From CAYLLT01 sp964591605 (lineage in GTDB: Bacteria > Planctomycetota > Phycisphaerae > UBA1845 > PWPN01): a stretch of 16,091 nt of DNA. The notes beneath the pieces are model-generated. The model was not told the DNA's origin and did not search any database. It worked only from the letters and a program-made list of their open reading frames with translations. Location of the stretch: positions 1 to 16,091 of the forward strand of contig CAZQEN010000163.1 in NCBI GenBank assembly GCA_964591605.1. Reading direction: 5' to 3'. A program made the translations under genes and the position numbers. Within the stretch, counting starts at the first letter, position 1. Each line of letters begins with the position of its first letter. Shown piece after piece: positions 6,221 through 13,189 of the stretch.

Positions 6221-9200
6221 TCACTCGTATTGAGCGACGACCTCCACCCGCGAAGGTTCGGCTGGCAGCTCGATCTGGCCGGATGCCGGGTCGAAGCGGG
6301 CGTGTGGCTGATCGTTCACCCGCAGCGAGCGGATCTTCCTGGCCTCGGGATGCCGCAGCGAGAGGTAGCAGTGCTTCGGGGGATTGCGCGTCGGAAGCTC
6401 GATCTGCGCCCGGAGGGTGCGCCCGTCCGCCTCGGAGGTGATCTGGAGGCTTACCGGGCCAAAGTAGGTGGAGGCATTCCGAATTTGCACGGTCTTTCCG
6501 GGCGTCGTCCACGCCCGTGGGACGCCGCGGGCCAGGTAGAGCGAATCGCCCATCTCGAGCACGAGCATCTGGCGCATGGTCTGGATGAACCGGCTCTCGT
6601 CGGGGGTCTTGTAGAGGGGGCTGTGGCCCTGGCCGAAAGTCAGGAGGGCCTCGATGAAGCAGCAGGTGTCGGGGTAGTAGCTCACGGCGAACGTGTTGAA
6701 GAAGCCGCGCAGAAAGTTGGGCACCTGCCCGCGCTGGAGGTAAACGAGCGGGGTGCTGAGCAGGTTGGGCTGCGGGTTGAAGCCGCCCAGTGAGAAGAAC
6801 TGTTCGCGGGGGCTGGTCAGGCCGTGGCGGGGGCCGTAGCCCGACTCCTCGCTCATGAAGATGCGGTCTTCGAGGTCGTGCAGGATCCAGGTGGTCATCG
6901 ACTCGTCGGGCGAGATCAACCCGGCATCGACCAAGTGCAGGGCGCAGTAGAGGGATTCGCGGATCCAGCCCTCTTTGCGGTCGGTGAGGACGTACGGGCG
7001 GGGCGGCACATACGGCACATACGTCCCATCCAGCAGGCGGACGACAGGGCTGGCGGCAGTCGCCTCGCGGACGCTGGCGAGGATGTCGTCGCGGTAGGCC
7101 TTCGCGTCGGCGGCCAGCCGGGGCGCCTCCGGATGCCCGATGTCGGCCAGCGCGTCGGCGGCGGTTTTCATGCCCAGGTAATAGTACGCGTTCGTCGGAT
7201 ACCACCAGAGGTATTCGCCGACGTCTTCCAGATCGCCGGCCGGGGCGAGGCCGTATTCGAGCGGACGGCTCGGCGGAGCAGGCAGGGTCGCCGCTTCGCG
7301 GGGGGAGGGAGCACGGGCAGTGAGTACACTGCCCATGCCACCCGGGGGCGTGCTAGCATGGCCCATGCCACCCGGGGTCATCACCATCGTCGCCCTTCGC
7401 TCGCGGGTGACCCAGTCACACGCCGCCACCAGGTGGGGGGCGGCGGCCTCCAGATACGCCCGGTCGCGCGTCCACAGATAGTGCTCGGCTGCCGCCCACA
7501 GCAGGAAGCCGTGGTGCATGTTGTAGCCCTGTGCGGTGTAGTGGTCGTGGCCTTTGGGCGCGGCGGCGTACAACAGCCCATCCTGGCTCTTGAAGTTGCC
7601 CGGCAGCGGCTTGGCGCCCTGGCTCAGGAGATACGGCTCGATGAGCCGCCGGGCCTCCTCGTGCTCGCCGCGCATCTCCAGCGAGCGCATCACCATCATG
7701 GTCTCGTTCGCGTACATCGGGTAATGGCACGTTGACGCCCCGTGCTCGTACAGACCTGTCGGCACGTCGCGGTCGGTGGTGATGAGCACGTGCCAGAGGT
7801 TCGCCCGATAGAGGTTCATCAGCTCGGGCTGCGGCACGCGGTAATCGTCGATCGCCGCCGCCAGCCGCCGCTTCCAGAGCTCGACGACGCGCGGGTGCCC
7901 CTGCTCCCAGTCGAGGGCCTTGAGCTGCCTGATCTCGGCGGGCGTCATCTGCTCGATGTAGGGCACCTTGAGGATGATCGTGTGCTTCTCGCCGGCCTTC
8001 AGCGTGACGGTGTAGCGGATCAGGTCGCGCGGCTCCTTGCGGTCGGGGTTGTCAGGGAAGTGGTCCTTGAGGTACGCGAGCTCGCCGCGTCCGCGGGTGT
8101 CGATCTGGCCCCAGGTGGGAATCAGATCTTCGGCCACCGCAGGCCGGGTGGGCTTTTCGAGGATCAGCAGGCCGTGCTCGTCGATCCGCATCGGCGGGCG
8201 CTGCGTGATCTTGAGCCACATCGTGGCCGTCCGCTCGCTGCCCGATGGATTGCGGATTTCGAGCCGGCTCAGGGCGGCGATGGGCTCGTCGCCGCGCAGG
8301 CCCGAGCCGAAATCGGCCGCATGCACCCCCTCGCCCAGCGGGCGCGCCGGCGGGCGGGGCGGTTCGAGCGACATCGCCAGCACGGCCGGGTCGAGCGCGG
8401 TCACGTAGACCGTCTGCTCGTACTCGATGCCCTCCTGCTGCCAGACCGAGTAAACGACGGGCAGATACCCCCCTTCGAGCCAGCGCCGGATCGCGTTGGG
8501 AGACGGCGGGCCGAACGGCTCCTGGCGCGTGACGAGGTTGTAGACGCGCTGCTCCCGCTCGCGGGTCAGCATCGGGCTGCGGGACACGTCCGCGGCCGGA
8601 CCGCGGAGGCACCACAACTCCGTGTAGATCTGACTGCTGGCATTCATCGAGATCTCCTGCCGCAGCACCGGCAGGCCCAGATAGAGGTCGCCGATCCACT
8701 TGGGCGGGATCTCGCGCATCGCCCGTTCGAACGTCTGCTCGGGCATGGCGGCCACCTGTTCCATCACCGTCGCATCCCATGCGTCGACCGGACGGGGCGG
8801 GTGGGCACACGAGTACGGCTGGGTGGGATCGGAAACGCAGGCGTCGAGGCCTCGAATTCTGAGCGGGCTCTGCATGAGCACGTCTTCGATGAAGAAGGAG
8901 AAGTCCTGCCCGGCCGGCCCTCGCCGTACGATGAGATGGCCGCGGTCGGAGCTGAGCCGGTCGGGATTGTGCCCGTAGCGCACTTTGAACACGTACGCCC
9001 CACCGACAGCTTCCGTCGAGAGCACGCTCGCACTGCGCGGCTCCACCCGGCCGTCCCAGCCTGGTTGTTTCAGATCGACCCGGACGGTTGCCGGTCTCCA
9101 CTCCGAATCGGTGAAGCACTCGATCTCCGTCAGGCGCACATCGGCCTCAAAGCCGACCCGCACCTGGTACGTGCGGCGCCAGTCGTGGCCGACGCTTTTG

Positions 9201-9694
9201 ATTTTGGGGTTTTCCGCCTTCTGGAGCGGCATGAAGCGCAGGCTCAGGACGCTGGTTTCGACGCGGCTGTCGACGGCCGCGCGAATGAACTCGCCGTTGA
9301 ACGGGTCATCGACCTTCATCCATCCGCCGCCGCCGTTGTCGGGCCAGACGCTGTACCAGTACTGCACGCTCACTTTCGCGGCCGGGGGCGGCTCGGCGGC
9401 GAAGCGCAGCTGGACCAGGAACACGTCGCGTGGCTCGCGCCATTCGACGCGGATGGAGCCTCCGGACGGCACGGATGCGGCGGTTCGGGGATCGCCGTCG
9501 GTCAGTTGCGGGGCGAAGACCGGCTGGTCCGCGGCAGGGGACTGAATGCTGACGGTTCCGAAAGGCGCCGCGTCGAAATCACCCGGCACGCCCGCGGCGG
9601 CGGCGCTGCGGTTGAGAACAGCGAAGATCAGGGCAACCGCCCACCTCCTGACCGGGTGGATTCGAGGGGGGAAGCCGCGTACGCCGGTTTTCAT
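6221..9694 (-). CDS. Large secreted six-hairpin glycosidase-like protein
   Basis: The protein has 1157 residues from ATG 9694, which has GGAAG 8 nt upstream and opens a signal peptide (RRW near 16-18, hydrophobic AVALIFAVL, cleavage near AAAAG at 31-35). The frame stays open to 10435, but the upstream part has no domain character. Residues about 45-200 look like a discoidin/F5-8-type binding domain (TDGDPRTAASVP near 65-76, LTEIECFTDSEW near 188-199). A beta-sandwich region follows (about 205-590). Residues about 600-1060 look like an (alpha/alpha)6 barrel: NLYRANLWHVLITTDRD near 627-643, HGFLLWAAAEHYLWTRD near 728-744, LAPAGDLEDVGEYLWWYPTN near 816-835. The acidic PAGDLEDV segment could hold catalytic residues. 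A small beta domain ends the protein. I cannot place it in a named GH family. An odd in-frame Gly/Pro insert lies at residues 772-806. Confidence 0.78.
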   Translation of the reverse strand: MKTGVRGFPPRIHPVRRWAVALIFAVLNRSAAAAGVPGDFDAAPFGTVSIQSPAADQPVFAPQLTDGDPRTAASVPSGGSIRVEWREPRDVFLVQLRFAAEPPPAAKVSVQYWYSVWPDNGGGGWMKVDDPFNGEFIRAAVDSRVETSVLSLRFMPLQKAENPKIKSVGHDWRRTYQVRVGFEADVRLTEIECFTDSEWRPATVRVDLKQPGWDGRVEPRSASVLSTEAVGGAYVFKVRYGHNPDRLSSDRGHLIVRRGPAGQDFSFFIEDVLMQSPLRIRGLDACVSDPTQPYSCAHPPRPVDAWDATVMEQVAAMPEQTFERAMREIPPKWIGDLYLGLPVLRQEISMNASSQIYTELWCLRGPAADVSRSPMLTREREQRVYNLVTRQEPFGPPSPNAIRRWLEGGYLPVVYSVWQQEGIEYEQTVYVTALDPAVLAMSLEPPRPPARPLGEGVHAADFGSGLRGDEPIAALSRLEIRNPSGSERTATMWLKITQRPPMRIDEHGLLILEKPTRPAVAEDLIPTWGQIDTRGRGELAYLKDHFPDNPDRKEPRDLIRYTVTLKAGEKHTIILKVPYIEQMTPAEIRQLKALDWEQGHPRVVELWKRRLAAAIDDYRVPQPELMNLYRANLWHVLITTDRDVPTGLYEHGASTCHYPMYANETMMVMRSLEMRGEHEEARRLIEPYLLSQGAKPLPGNFKSQDGLLYAAAPKGHDHYTAQGYNMHHGFLLWAAAEHYLWTRDRAYLEAAAPHLVAACDWVTRERRATMVMTPGGMGHASTPPGGMGSVLTARAPSPREAATLPAPPSRPLEYGLAPAGDLEDVGEYLWWYPTNAYYYLGMKTAADALADIGHPEAPRLAADAKAYRDDILASVREATAASPVVRLLDGTYVPYVPPRPYVLTDRKEGWIRESLYCALHLVDAGLISPDESMTTWILHDLEDRIFMSEESGYGPRHGLTSPREQFFSLGGFNPQPNLLSTPLVYLQRGQVPNFLRGFFNTFAVSYYPDTCCFIEALLTFGQGHSPLYKTPDESRFIQTMRQMLVLEMGDSLYLARGVPRAWTTPGKTVQIRNASTYFGPVSLQITSEADGRTLRAQIELPTRNPPKHCYLSLRHPEARKIRSLRVNDQPHARFDPASGQIELPAEPSRVEVVAQYE
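7331..7377. repeat. 30-bp-period direct repeat inside the glycosidase gene
   Basis: GCCCATGCCACCCGGGG occurs at 7331-7347 and again, identical over 17 bp, at 7361-7377. The period is exactly 30 bp, so the frame is kept. On the coding strand it gives PGGMGHASTPPGGMG. The surrounding stretch is low-complexity and rich in Pro, Ala and Ser. It looks like a mobile short repeat that landed in a loop of the barrel. Confidence 0.7.
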
Positions 9695-10295
9695 GTAAGT
9701 TTCTTCCGAAAAACGGGTTGCGCCCCAAAGAGACGGTTCAGAATTGGGTTCGTTTTGCGCTGGGACGACGGGTCGCGACATCGAGGGCAGGTTGAAAAGA
9801 GAGAAAACAGGAAGTTGGCAAAAACTGGGTGAATGAGGCAAAGTTTCACTTGCCCGACGGCGGTCTGGGCGCGTCTGGCAGGCGTTTTGGGTCGAAATGG
9901 CGTGCGCGGGCCACGAGGGGGTCCCTATTGGGTTTGTTGTGATGTCGGAAGCGTCGGACACGGATATTTCTCCTTCGTGGTGGGCCGGGGGCGCCGGCGG
10001 TCCACCGTCTGCGCGGGTGATGGCCTCTGGCGTTGCCGCGGTGTCGCACGGTGACCGGAATCGGCGACCGTTCCCGACGGCTCCGCCGGTCGGCGCGTTC
10101 GGACGGCACACCGAGCGTGCCTGCTGCCCTGGGCGATGGCCATGCGGGGGCCATGGGTTCAACACAACCGGCGCTTCGCACCGGGGGCGGACGCTGGAAC
10201 ATCCCGTAGCGGGCTTGGAACACTCTGCGGGATGATCCCTGCGGATTCGCCGGACCGCGTCGGCCGGCACACCGGTGTTCGGCTGATGGATCCTC
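9695..10295. other. Intergenic region of 601 bp, no gene seen
   Basis: Frames on both strands stay open here only because of the GC content. None has a ribosome site, signal peptide or recognisable domain. The part next to the glycosidase (9780-9860) is richer in A and T and could hold its promoter. On the minus strand TTGCCA (9819-9814) is a possible -35, but no good -10 follows. A short repeat sits at 9741-9757. Further up, CATCCCG (10200-10206) and CGGGATG (10228-10234) form an inverted repeat, each arm lying close to a GGAACA string. ACACCGGTGT (10269-10278) is a palindrome just downstream of the pseudopilin stop. I see no clear terminator. Confidence 0.55.
9741..9757 (-). repeat. Short planctomycete-type intergenic repeat
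   Basis: On the minus strand the string is CAAAACGAACCCAATTC. I recall this element from many planctomycete genomes, where its three frames give spurious peptides such as QNEPNF, KTNPI and KRTQF. Here it lies 46 bp upstream of the glycosidase start, within its probable leader. This is from memory; the window holds one copy. Confidence 0.45.
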
Positions 10296-11381
10296 TCACG
10301 GCGGCGAACCGGGATACTGGCCCGAGTTGTACGGCGACACGCGCACCTTGGGCAGGTATTGCCACGAGGGGAGCATGACGCTCGAATCGTTGTTGTTGGC
10401 GGGATTGTGCGGGTTGCCCTGAACCCGCCGGGCAAATCCGCCGTGGCCGTCGGTGAAGGCGAGGTTCAGGGACGCCCGCCGATGGCGTTCGTGGCGGAGC
10501 TTGAGGTTGTAGGCCCGATCGGCGTATTCCAGGAGCGGGCCGCGGGGGTTCTGGCCGTCGTTGGGGCTGCCGGTACCGATGGTGGTGGGTGCGCCGGGGG
10601 CGCCGAAGTTGACCACGGTTTTGTCGCCCAGGCCGGCGTCCACGAAGATCATCACCTCGGAGGGTCGGATCACCTTGTCGAGGCGTCCGGCCAGCTCGCT
10701 GCCTGCGCCGGGCTGCCCGCTCTTCTTTCCGTCTTTCCAGATACCTCTCCCGTACGGTGGACCTTTCCCGATGCCCGCCACGTCGGTGTTGATGCCGTAG
10801 GACAGCCAGCCCCAGTACCAGGGCTGCGTGCCCGCCCCGGCGGGGATGGCGGGTGCTGCTGGGGCCGGGAAGCAGTTGATCTGGGCCTTGTCGGCCGGAC
10901 AGGAGAGCTGCTCGAACCGGCGGATCTGGCCCTTGTTAGCGTAGGCGGCGACGTTGCCCACCATGCCCCAGTCAGCGTTCCGCCTGATGGAGCGTCCGCC
11001 GGTGGACTCGCGGGCGAGGACCACGGGCCAGCCGAGGAGGTTGGCCAGGCTCGCTCCGGTGCCGCTTTCGTACGCGAACACGTTCTGGAAGGGGTCGTTG
11101 ATGGCCGTCAGGTCCGCGGTGCTGCTCACGTTGGCGATCACCTGAAATCGCCCGCGATGGGCGGCGGCGAACGTGTTCATGCCGGTGCCCATATCCTGCA
11201 TGTTGGCCAGGCATTTGGCGCTGCGGGCGTGGTCGCGGGCCTCGGCCAGCGTCGGGATCAGAATTGCCACCAGCAGGGCAATGATCGCCACCACCACCAG
11301 CACTTCGATCAGCGTGAACCCGCGGGATGACTCCCGACGCCCGGCGGCATCCCCGGAAAGATTCTGTTGCGCACACTCCAT
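10296..11381 (-). CDS. Prepilin-type N-methylation protein with H-Xn-DG tail (type II pseudopilin-like)
   Basis: The protein has 361 residues from ATG 11381, with GGAAGAG 6 nt upstream. The class III prepilin signal is clear: a 21-residue leader ending SSRG, cleavage G21/F22, then FTLIEVLVVVAIIALLVAILIP with Glu at mature position 5. It would be processed by a prepilin peptidase and anchored by the hydrophobic helix. The C-terminal half has RHERHRRASLNLAFTDGH (296-313). This resembles the H-X9-DG tail of the large planctomycete/Verrucomicrobia family of solo pseudopilins, though the nearest His here is 10 residues from DG. Such proteins are often encoded singly beside carbohydrate genes and lack a full pilus operon, as here. 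It is flanked by the regulator (110-nt gap) and the glycosidase on the same strand. Its role is unknown. Confidence 0.88.
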   Translation of the reverse strand: MECAQQNLSGDAAGRRESSRGFTLIEVLVVVAIIALLVAILIPTLAEARDHARSAKCLANMQDMGTGMNTFAAAHRGRFQVIANVSSTADLTAINDPFQNVFAYESGTGASLANLLGWPVVLARESTGGRSIRRNADWGMVGNVAAYANKGQIRRFEQLSCPADKAQINCFPAPAAPAIPAGAGTQPWYWGWLSYGINTDVAGIGKGPPYGRGIWKDGKKSGQPGAGSELAGRLDKVIRPSEVMIFVDAGLGDKTVVNFGAPGAPTTIGTGSPNDGQNPRGPLLEYADRAYNLKLRHERHRRASLNLAFTDGHGGFARRVQGNPHNPANNNDSSVMLPSWQYLPKVRVSPYNSGQYPGSPP

Positions 11382-11451
11382 GATTGACTCTTCCGCGCCC
11401 CTGGCGCCAGTGGGAATCGGTTCCGGGTTTCGATCTTTCGGCGCCCGCGTG

Positions 11452-11480
11452 GCGAAATCGGAAATCGGCGATTGGCAATC
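11452..11480. repeat. Short AATCGG-type tandem repeat
   Basis: The stretch reads GCGAAATCGGAAATCGG then CGATTGGCAATC: GAAATCGG twice in tandem, followed by a related inverted form. I recall similar strings (spurious IGNRQSAIGNWQ peptides) as dispersed repeats in planctomycete genomes. It lies just downstream of the regulator stop. CTGGCGCCAG (11401-11410), a perfect palindrome, is in the same gap. Confidence 0.4.
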
Positions 11481-11491
11481 AGCCATGAGGT

Positions 11492-12634
11492 TCAGCCGCC
11501 GATCTTGAGGACCGATTCGCGCTGGATGAGATCCATCTCGACCGTGATGTGCCGCGGCTCGGCCTCCGGGCCGGACTGGATCCGCCGTTCGAGCTGTTCG
11601 AGGGCGATGCGTCCGATTTCGCGGGTGCGCTGGGCGATCACGGTGACCGGCGGATGGAAGGCCTGCATGAATTCGCTGTCGTCGAAAGACACGACGGACA
11701 CATCGTCCGGCACGCGCAGGTTGAGGTACCGGCAGGCTTCGAGGAGTCCCCGGCCGGCGTAGGCGTTCAGGGCGACGAAAGCGCAGGGCTTCTCGATGCT
11801 CTGGAGAGCGGGCACGACCGTCTCGAACCACTTGGACCACCGGGGCTCGCGTTCGGGCGAGTGGACATCGCAGATGACTCGCCATTCGCGGCGGGGTTCG
11901 ATGCCGTTTTCGAGCAGAGCGCGTTCGTAGCCGCGCCAGCGTGCGTCGCCCGAGGAGATCAGGCCGGGCGAGCAGGAGAGCATGTGGACGCGCCGGTGGC
12001 CGTTGGCGATCAGGTGTTGCGTTGCCTGGAACGCGCCGCTCTCGTGATCGGATTCGACCACGTCGACTTTGAGGCCCTGGATCCACCGGTCCACGAGCAC
12101 GAAGGGGAAGCCGCCCAGCTTGAGCCGGAAGATAGCTTCGAAATTCGCATGGTCGGACGTGAGGACCATGATCGCGCCGGCGAGACCGGACTGGGGAAGC
12201 TGTGCGATGTTCTGGGCCTCGATGTCGGGTCTCGCCTCGGCATTGGCGATCTGCAGGGCCCAGCGCCGGTTGCGGCAGGCGGCGGCGATGCCGGAAGCGA
12301 CGCGGCTGGTAAACACACTCTCGATTTCAATGGTGACGAAGGCGATGGTCACCTGGGAGGTGGCGCCGTCCGAGCGGGCGGGTTCGCGAACGAACGCCCC
12401 CACTGAAGGGATGTAGGTGATGAGCCCGTCCTGCTGCAGCATGCGCAGGGCCTGATTGACCGTCATGGTGCTGACGTTGAAATCCTTCGCGAGCGCCCGC
12501 AGGGAGGGGATTTTCCCTCCGGCGGGGAGGTGGCCCTCGGCGACGCGTCGCCGCAGGGCATCGGCCACGCTGCGGTAGAGGCTCTTGCCTCGCCGGCCGT
12601 CGGTTCGATTCGATGGTTTGGGTCGTGTCTGCAT
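11492..12634 (-). CDS. GntR/LacI hybrid transcriptional regulator (AraR-like)
   Basis: The protein has 380 residues from ATG 12634, with GGAG 5 nt upstream. Residues 18-83 form a GntR-type winged helix: SLYRSVADALRRRVAEG, then IPSLRALAKDFNVSTMTVNQALRMLQQDGLI, then a wing ending GAFV. Residues about 95-375 are a LacI/periplasmic-binding-protein-type sensor domain: VTIAFV, GLAGAIMVLTS, FPFVLVDRW near 176-184, GHRRVHMLSC near 212-221, ARWRGYERALLENGI near 231-245, VPDDVSVVSFDDSEF near 308-322 and a QRESV end. This arrangement is that of AraR-like regulators, which usually repress sugar genes until a sugar binds. A palindrome over its own -10 suggests autorepression. Likely targets are the neighbouring glycosidase and surface genes. 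The effector is unknown. Confidence 0.92.
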   Translation of the reverse strand: MQTRPKPSNRTDGRRGKSLYRSVADALRRRVAEGHLPAGGKIPSLRALAKDFNVSTMTVNQALRMLQQDGLITYIPSVGAFVREPARSDGATSQVTIAFVTIEIESVFTSRVASGIAAACRNRRWALQIANAEARPDIEAQNIAQLPQSGLAGAIMVLTSDHANFEAIFRLKLGGFPFVLVDRWIQGLKVDVVESDHESGAFQATQHLIANGHRRVHMLSCSPGLISSGDARWRGYERALLENGIEPRREWRVICDVHSPEREPRWSKWFETVVPALQSIEKPCAFVALNAYAGRGLLEACRYLNLRVPDDVSVVSFDDSEFMQAFHPPVTVIAQRTREIGRIALEQLERRIQSGPEAEPRHITVEMDLIQRESVLKIGG

Positions 12635-12643
12635 CCGGGCTCC

Positions 12644-12671
12644 ATTATAACACCGTTATATGACAATCAAA
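12644..12671 (-). promoter_or_regulatory. Regulator promoter overlapped by a perfect palindromic operator
   Basis: TATAAC-ACC-GTTATA (12646-12660) is a perfect 6-3-6 palindrome. On the minus strand a consensus TATAAT (12649-12644) overlaps one arm, with TTTGAT (12671-12666) 16 nt upstream as a -35. A bound GntR-type protein would cover the -10 and spacer, which is typical of autorepression. Transcription would start near 12637, only a few bases before the ATG, so this promoter would make a nearly leaderless message that loses the GGAG site. A promoter further upstream may also exist. Confidence 0.6.
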
Positions 12672-12697
12672 GTCGAAACTGGGGCGACCGGTCATCG

Positions 12698-12719
12698 TTG
12701 ATCACAAGTTCTTGATCAA
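12698..12719. promoter_or_regulatory. Interrupted inverted repeat, possible second operator
   Basis: TTGATCA (12698-12704) is followed by CAAGTTCTTG (12705-12714) and ATCAA (12715-12719). The CAAG/CTTG and TTGAT/ATCAA arms pair, with two unpaired bases on one side. It lies in the AT-richer part between the regulator and the large surface gene. It does not match the TATAAC palindrome, so a different protein, or none, may bind. Confidence 0.35.
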
Positions 12720-12781
12720 TAAGGACTAACGGAGAAAACCGAAAAAGATCGTCTTCCTGGGACATGGCGTCTCAAACACCG

Positions 12782-12796
12782 GACACTGACAGTGTC
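12782..12796. promoter_or_regulatory. Perfect 15-bp palindrome just upstream of the shared promoter box
   Basis: GACACTG-A-CAGTGTC has 7-bp arms and a single central base. It overlaps the start of the shared 24-bp block and ends 9 bp before the predicted -35. The half-site ATGACAC(T/C)G is found here (12798-12790, minus) and in the other divergent region at 4982-4990 and 5104-5112. This suggests a dimeric activator or repressor acting on both promoters. Confidence 0.5.
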
Positions 12797-12834
12797 ATTT
12801 TTTCCTTGCAACGGGGAGCCCGTTCTGGTACTCA
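12787..12834 (+). promoter_or_regulatory. Predicted promoter of the large surface protein gene, shared box type
   Basis: The block TGACA-gtgtc-A-TTTTTT-CCTTGCA (12787-12810) leads to a -35 TTGCAA (12806-12811), 17 nt, and TACTCA (12829-12834) with an extended TG one base before it. Both boxes and their spacing match 5105-5152. The predicted start is near 12841, which gives a leader of about 350 nt. Confidence 0.58.
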
Positions 12835-13189
12835 TGGTACGAGAGCTCCCTCTGCACCCATATCCCTCGGCAGAAGGTGAGCGCCGGGTCCAGGGTTCAG
12901 GGACAATCGTCGAAGGTCGCGGAGGAGGGGCCTACCCACAGACATGAGGCGGCCGAGCCGGATGGTGTGACGCCGATTCGTCGCGCCGGTTGCCCCCCAC
13001 GGGAGCGGCAAGCGGGCAGAGGTGCGATCTCCCGGGGAACCCTGCCCGCAGGCTGGCCGGTCGGCACGGGGGTTGCCGCACCATCGGGTGAGCGGCTGGA
13101 CGATGCGAGGCAAACGAGGACGGACACGGGTGGGCGCCCGCATCCGCCTCCAGGCAGGTTTCAGGTTCAGAGTAAGGAGCGGCAAGACG
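12835..13189 (+). other. Long 5' leader of the large surface protein gene
   Basis: No gene is seen in these 355 bp. The leader can form a hairpin between GCGGGCAG (13012-13019) and CTGCCCGC (13042-13049), a perfect 8-bp stem, with GGT/ACC able to pair inside. AAGGAG (13174-13179) lies 10 nt before the ATG. The sequence fits no riboswitch consensus that I know. Confidence 0.5.

Noticed and set aside
7742..9832. A 696-codon open frame on the plus strand opposite the glycosidase gene
   Set aside because: It is the antisense of a gene with a signal peptide and clear domains. The translation is Arg/His/Gly/Val-rich with no domain, as expected opposite a GC-rich gene.
9897..10235. A 112-codon plus-strand frame in the large gap
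   Set aside because: There is no ribosome site, no domain, and the composition is Gly/Arg/Pro-rich. It is probably chance.
9695..10435. Open minus-strand extension of the glycosidase frame up to 10435
   Set aside because: It overlaps the end of the pseudopilin gene and would bury the signal peptide at residue 248. It reads as non-coding GC-rich sequence.
11382..12086. Open minus-strand extension upstream of the pseudopilin
   Set aside because: It lies inside the regulator gene in another frame and would put the prepilin leader at residue 236. ATG 11381 has a ribosome site.
12841..13189. A known riboswitch in the long leader
   Set aside because: I see none of the conserved boxes of the cobalamin, TPP, SAM or cyclic-di-GMP classes, only a simple hairpin.
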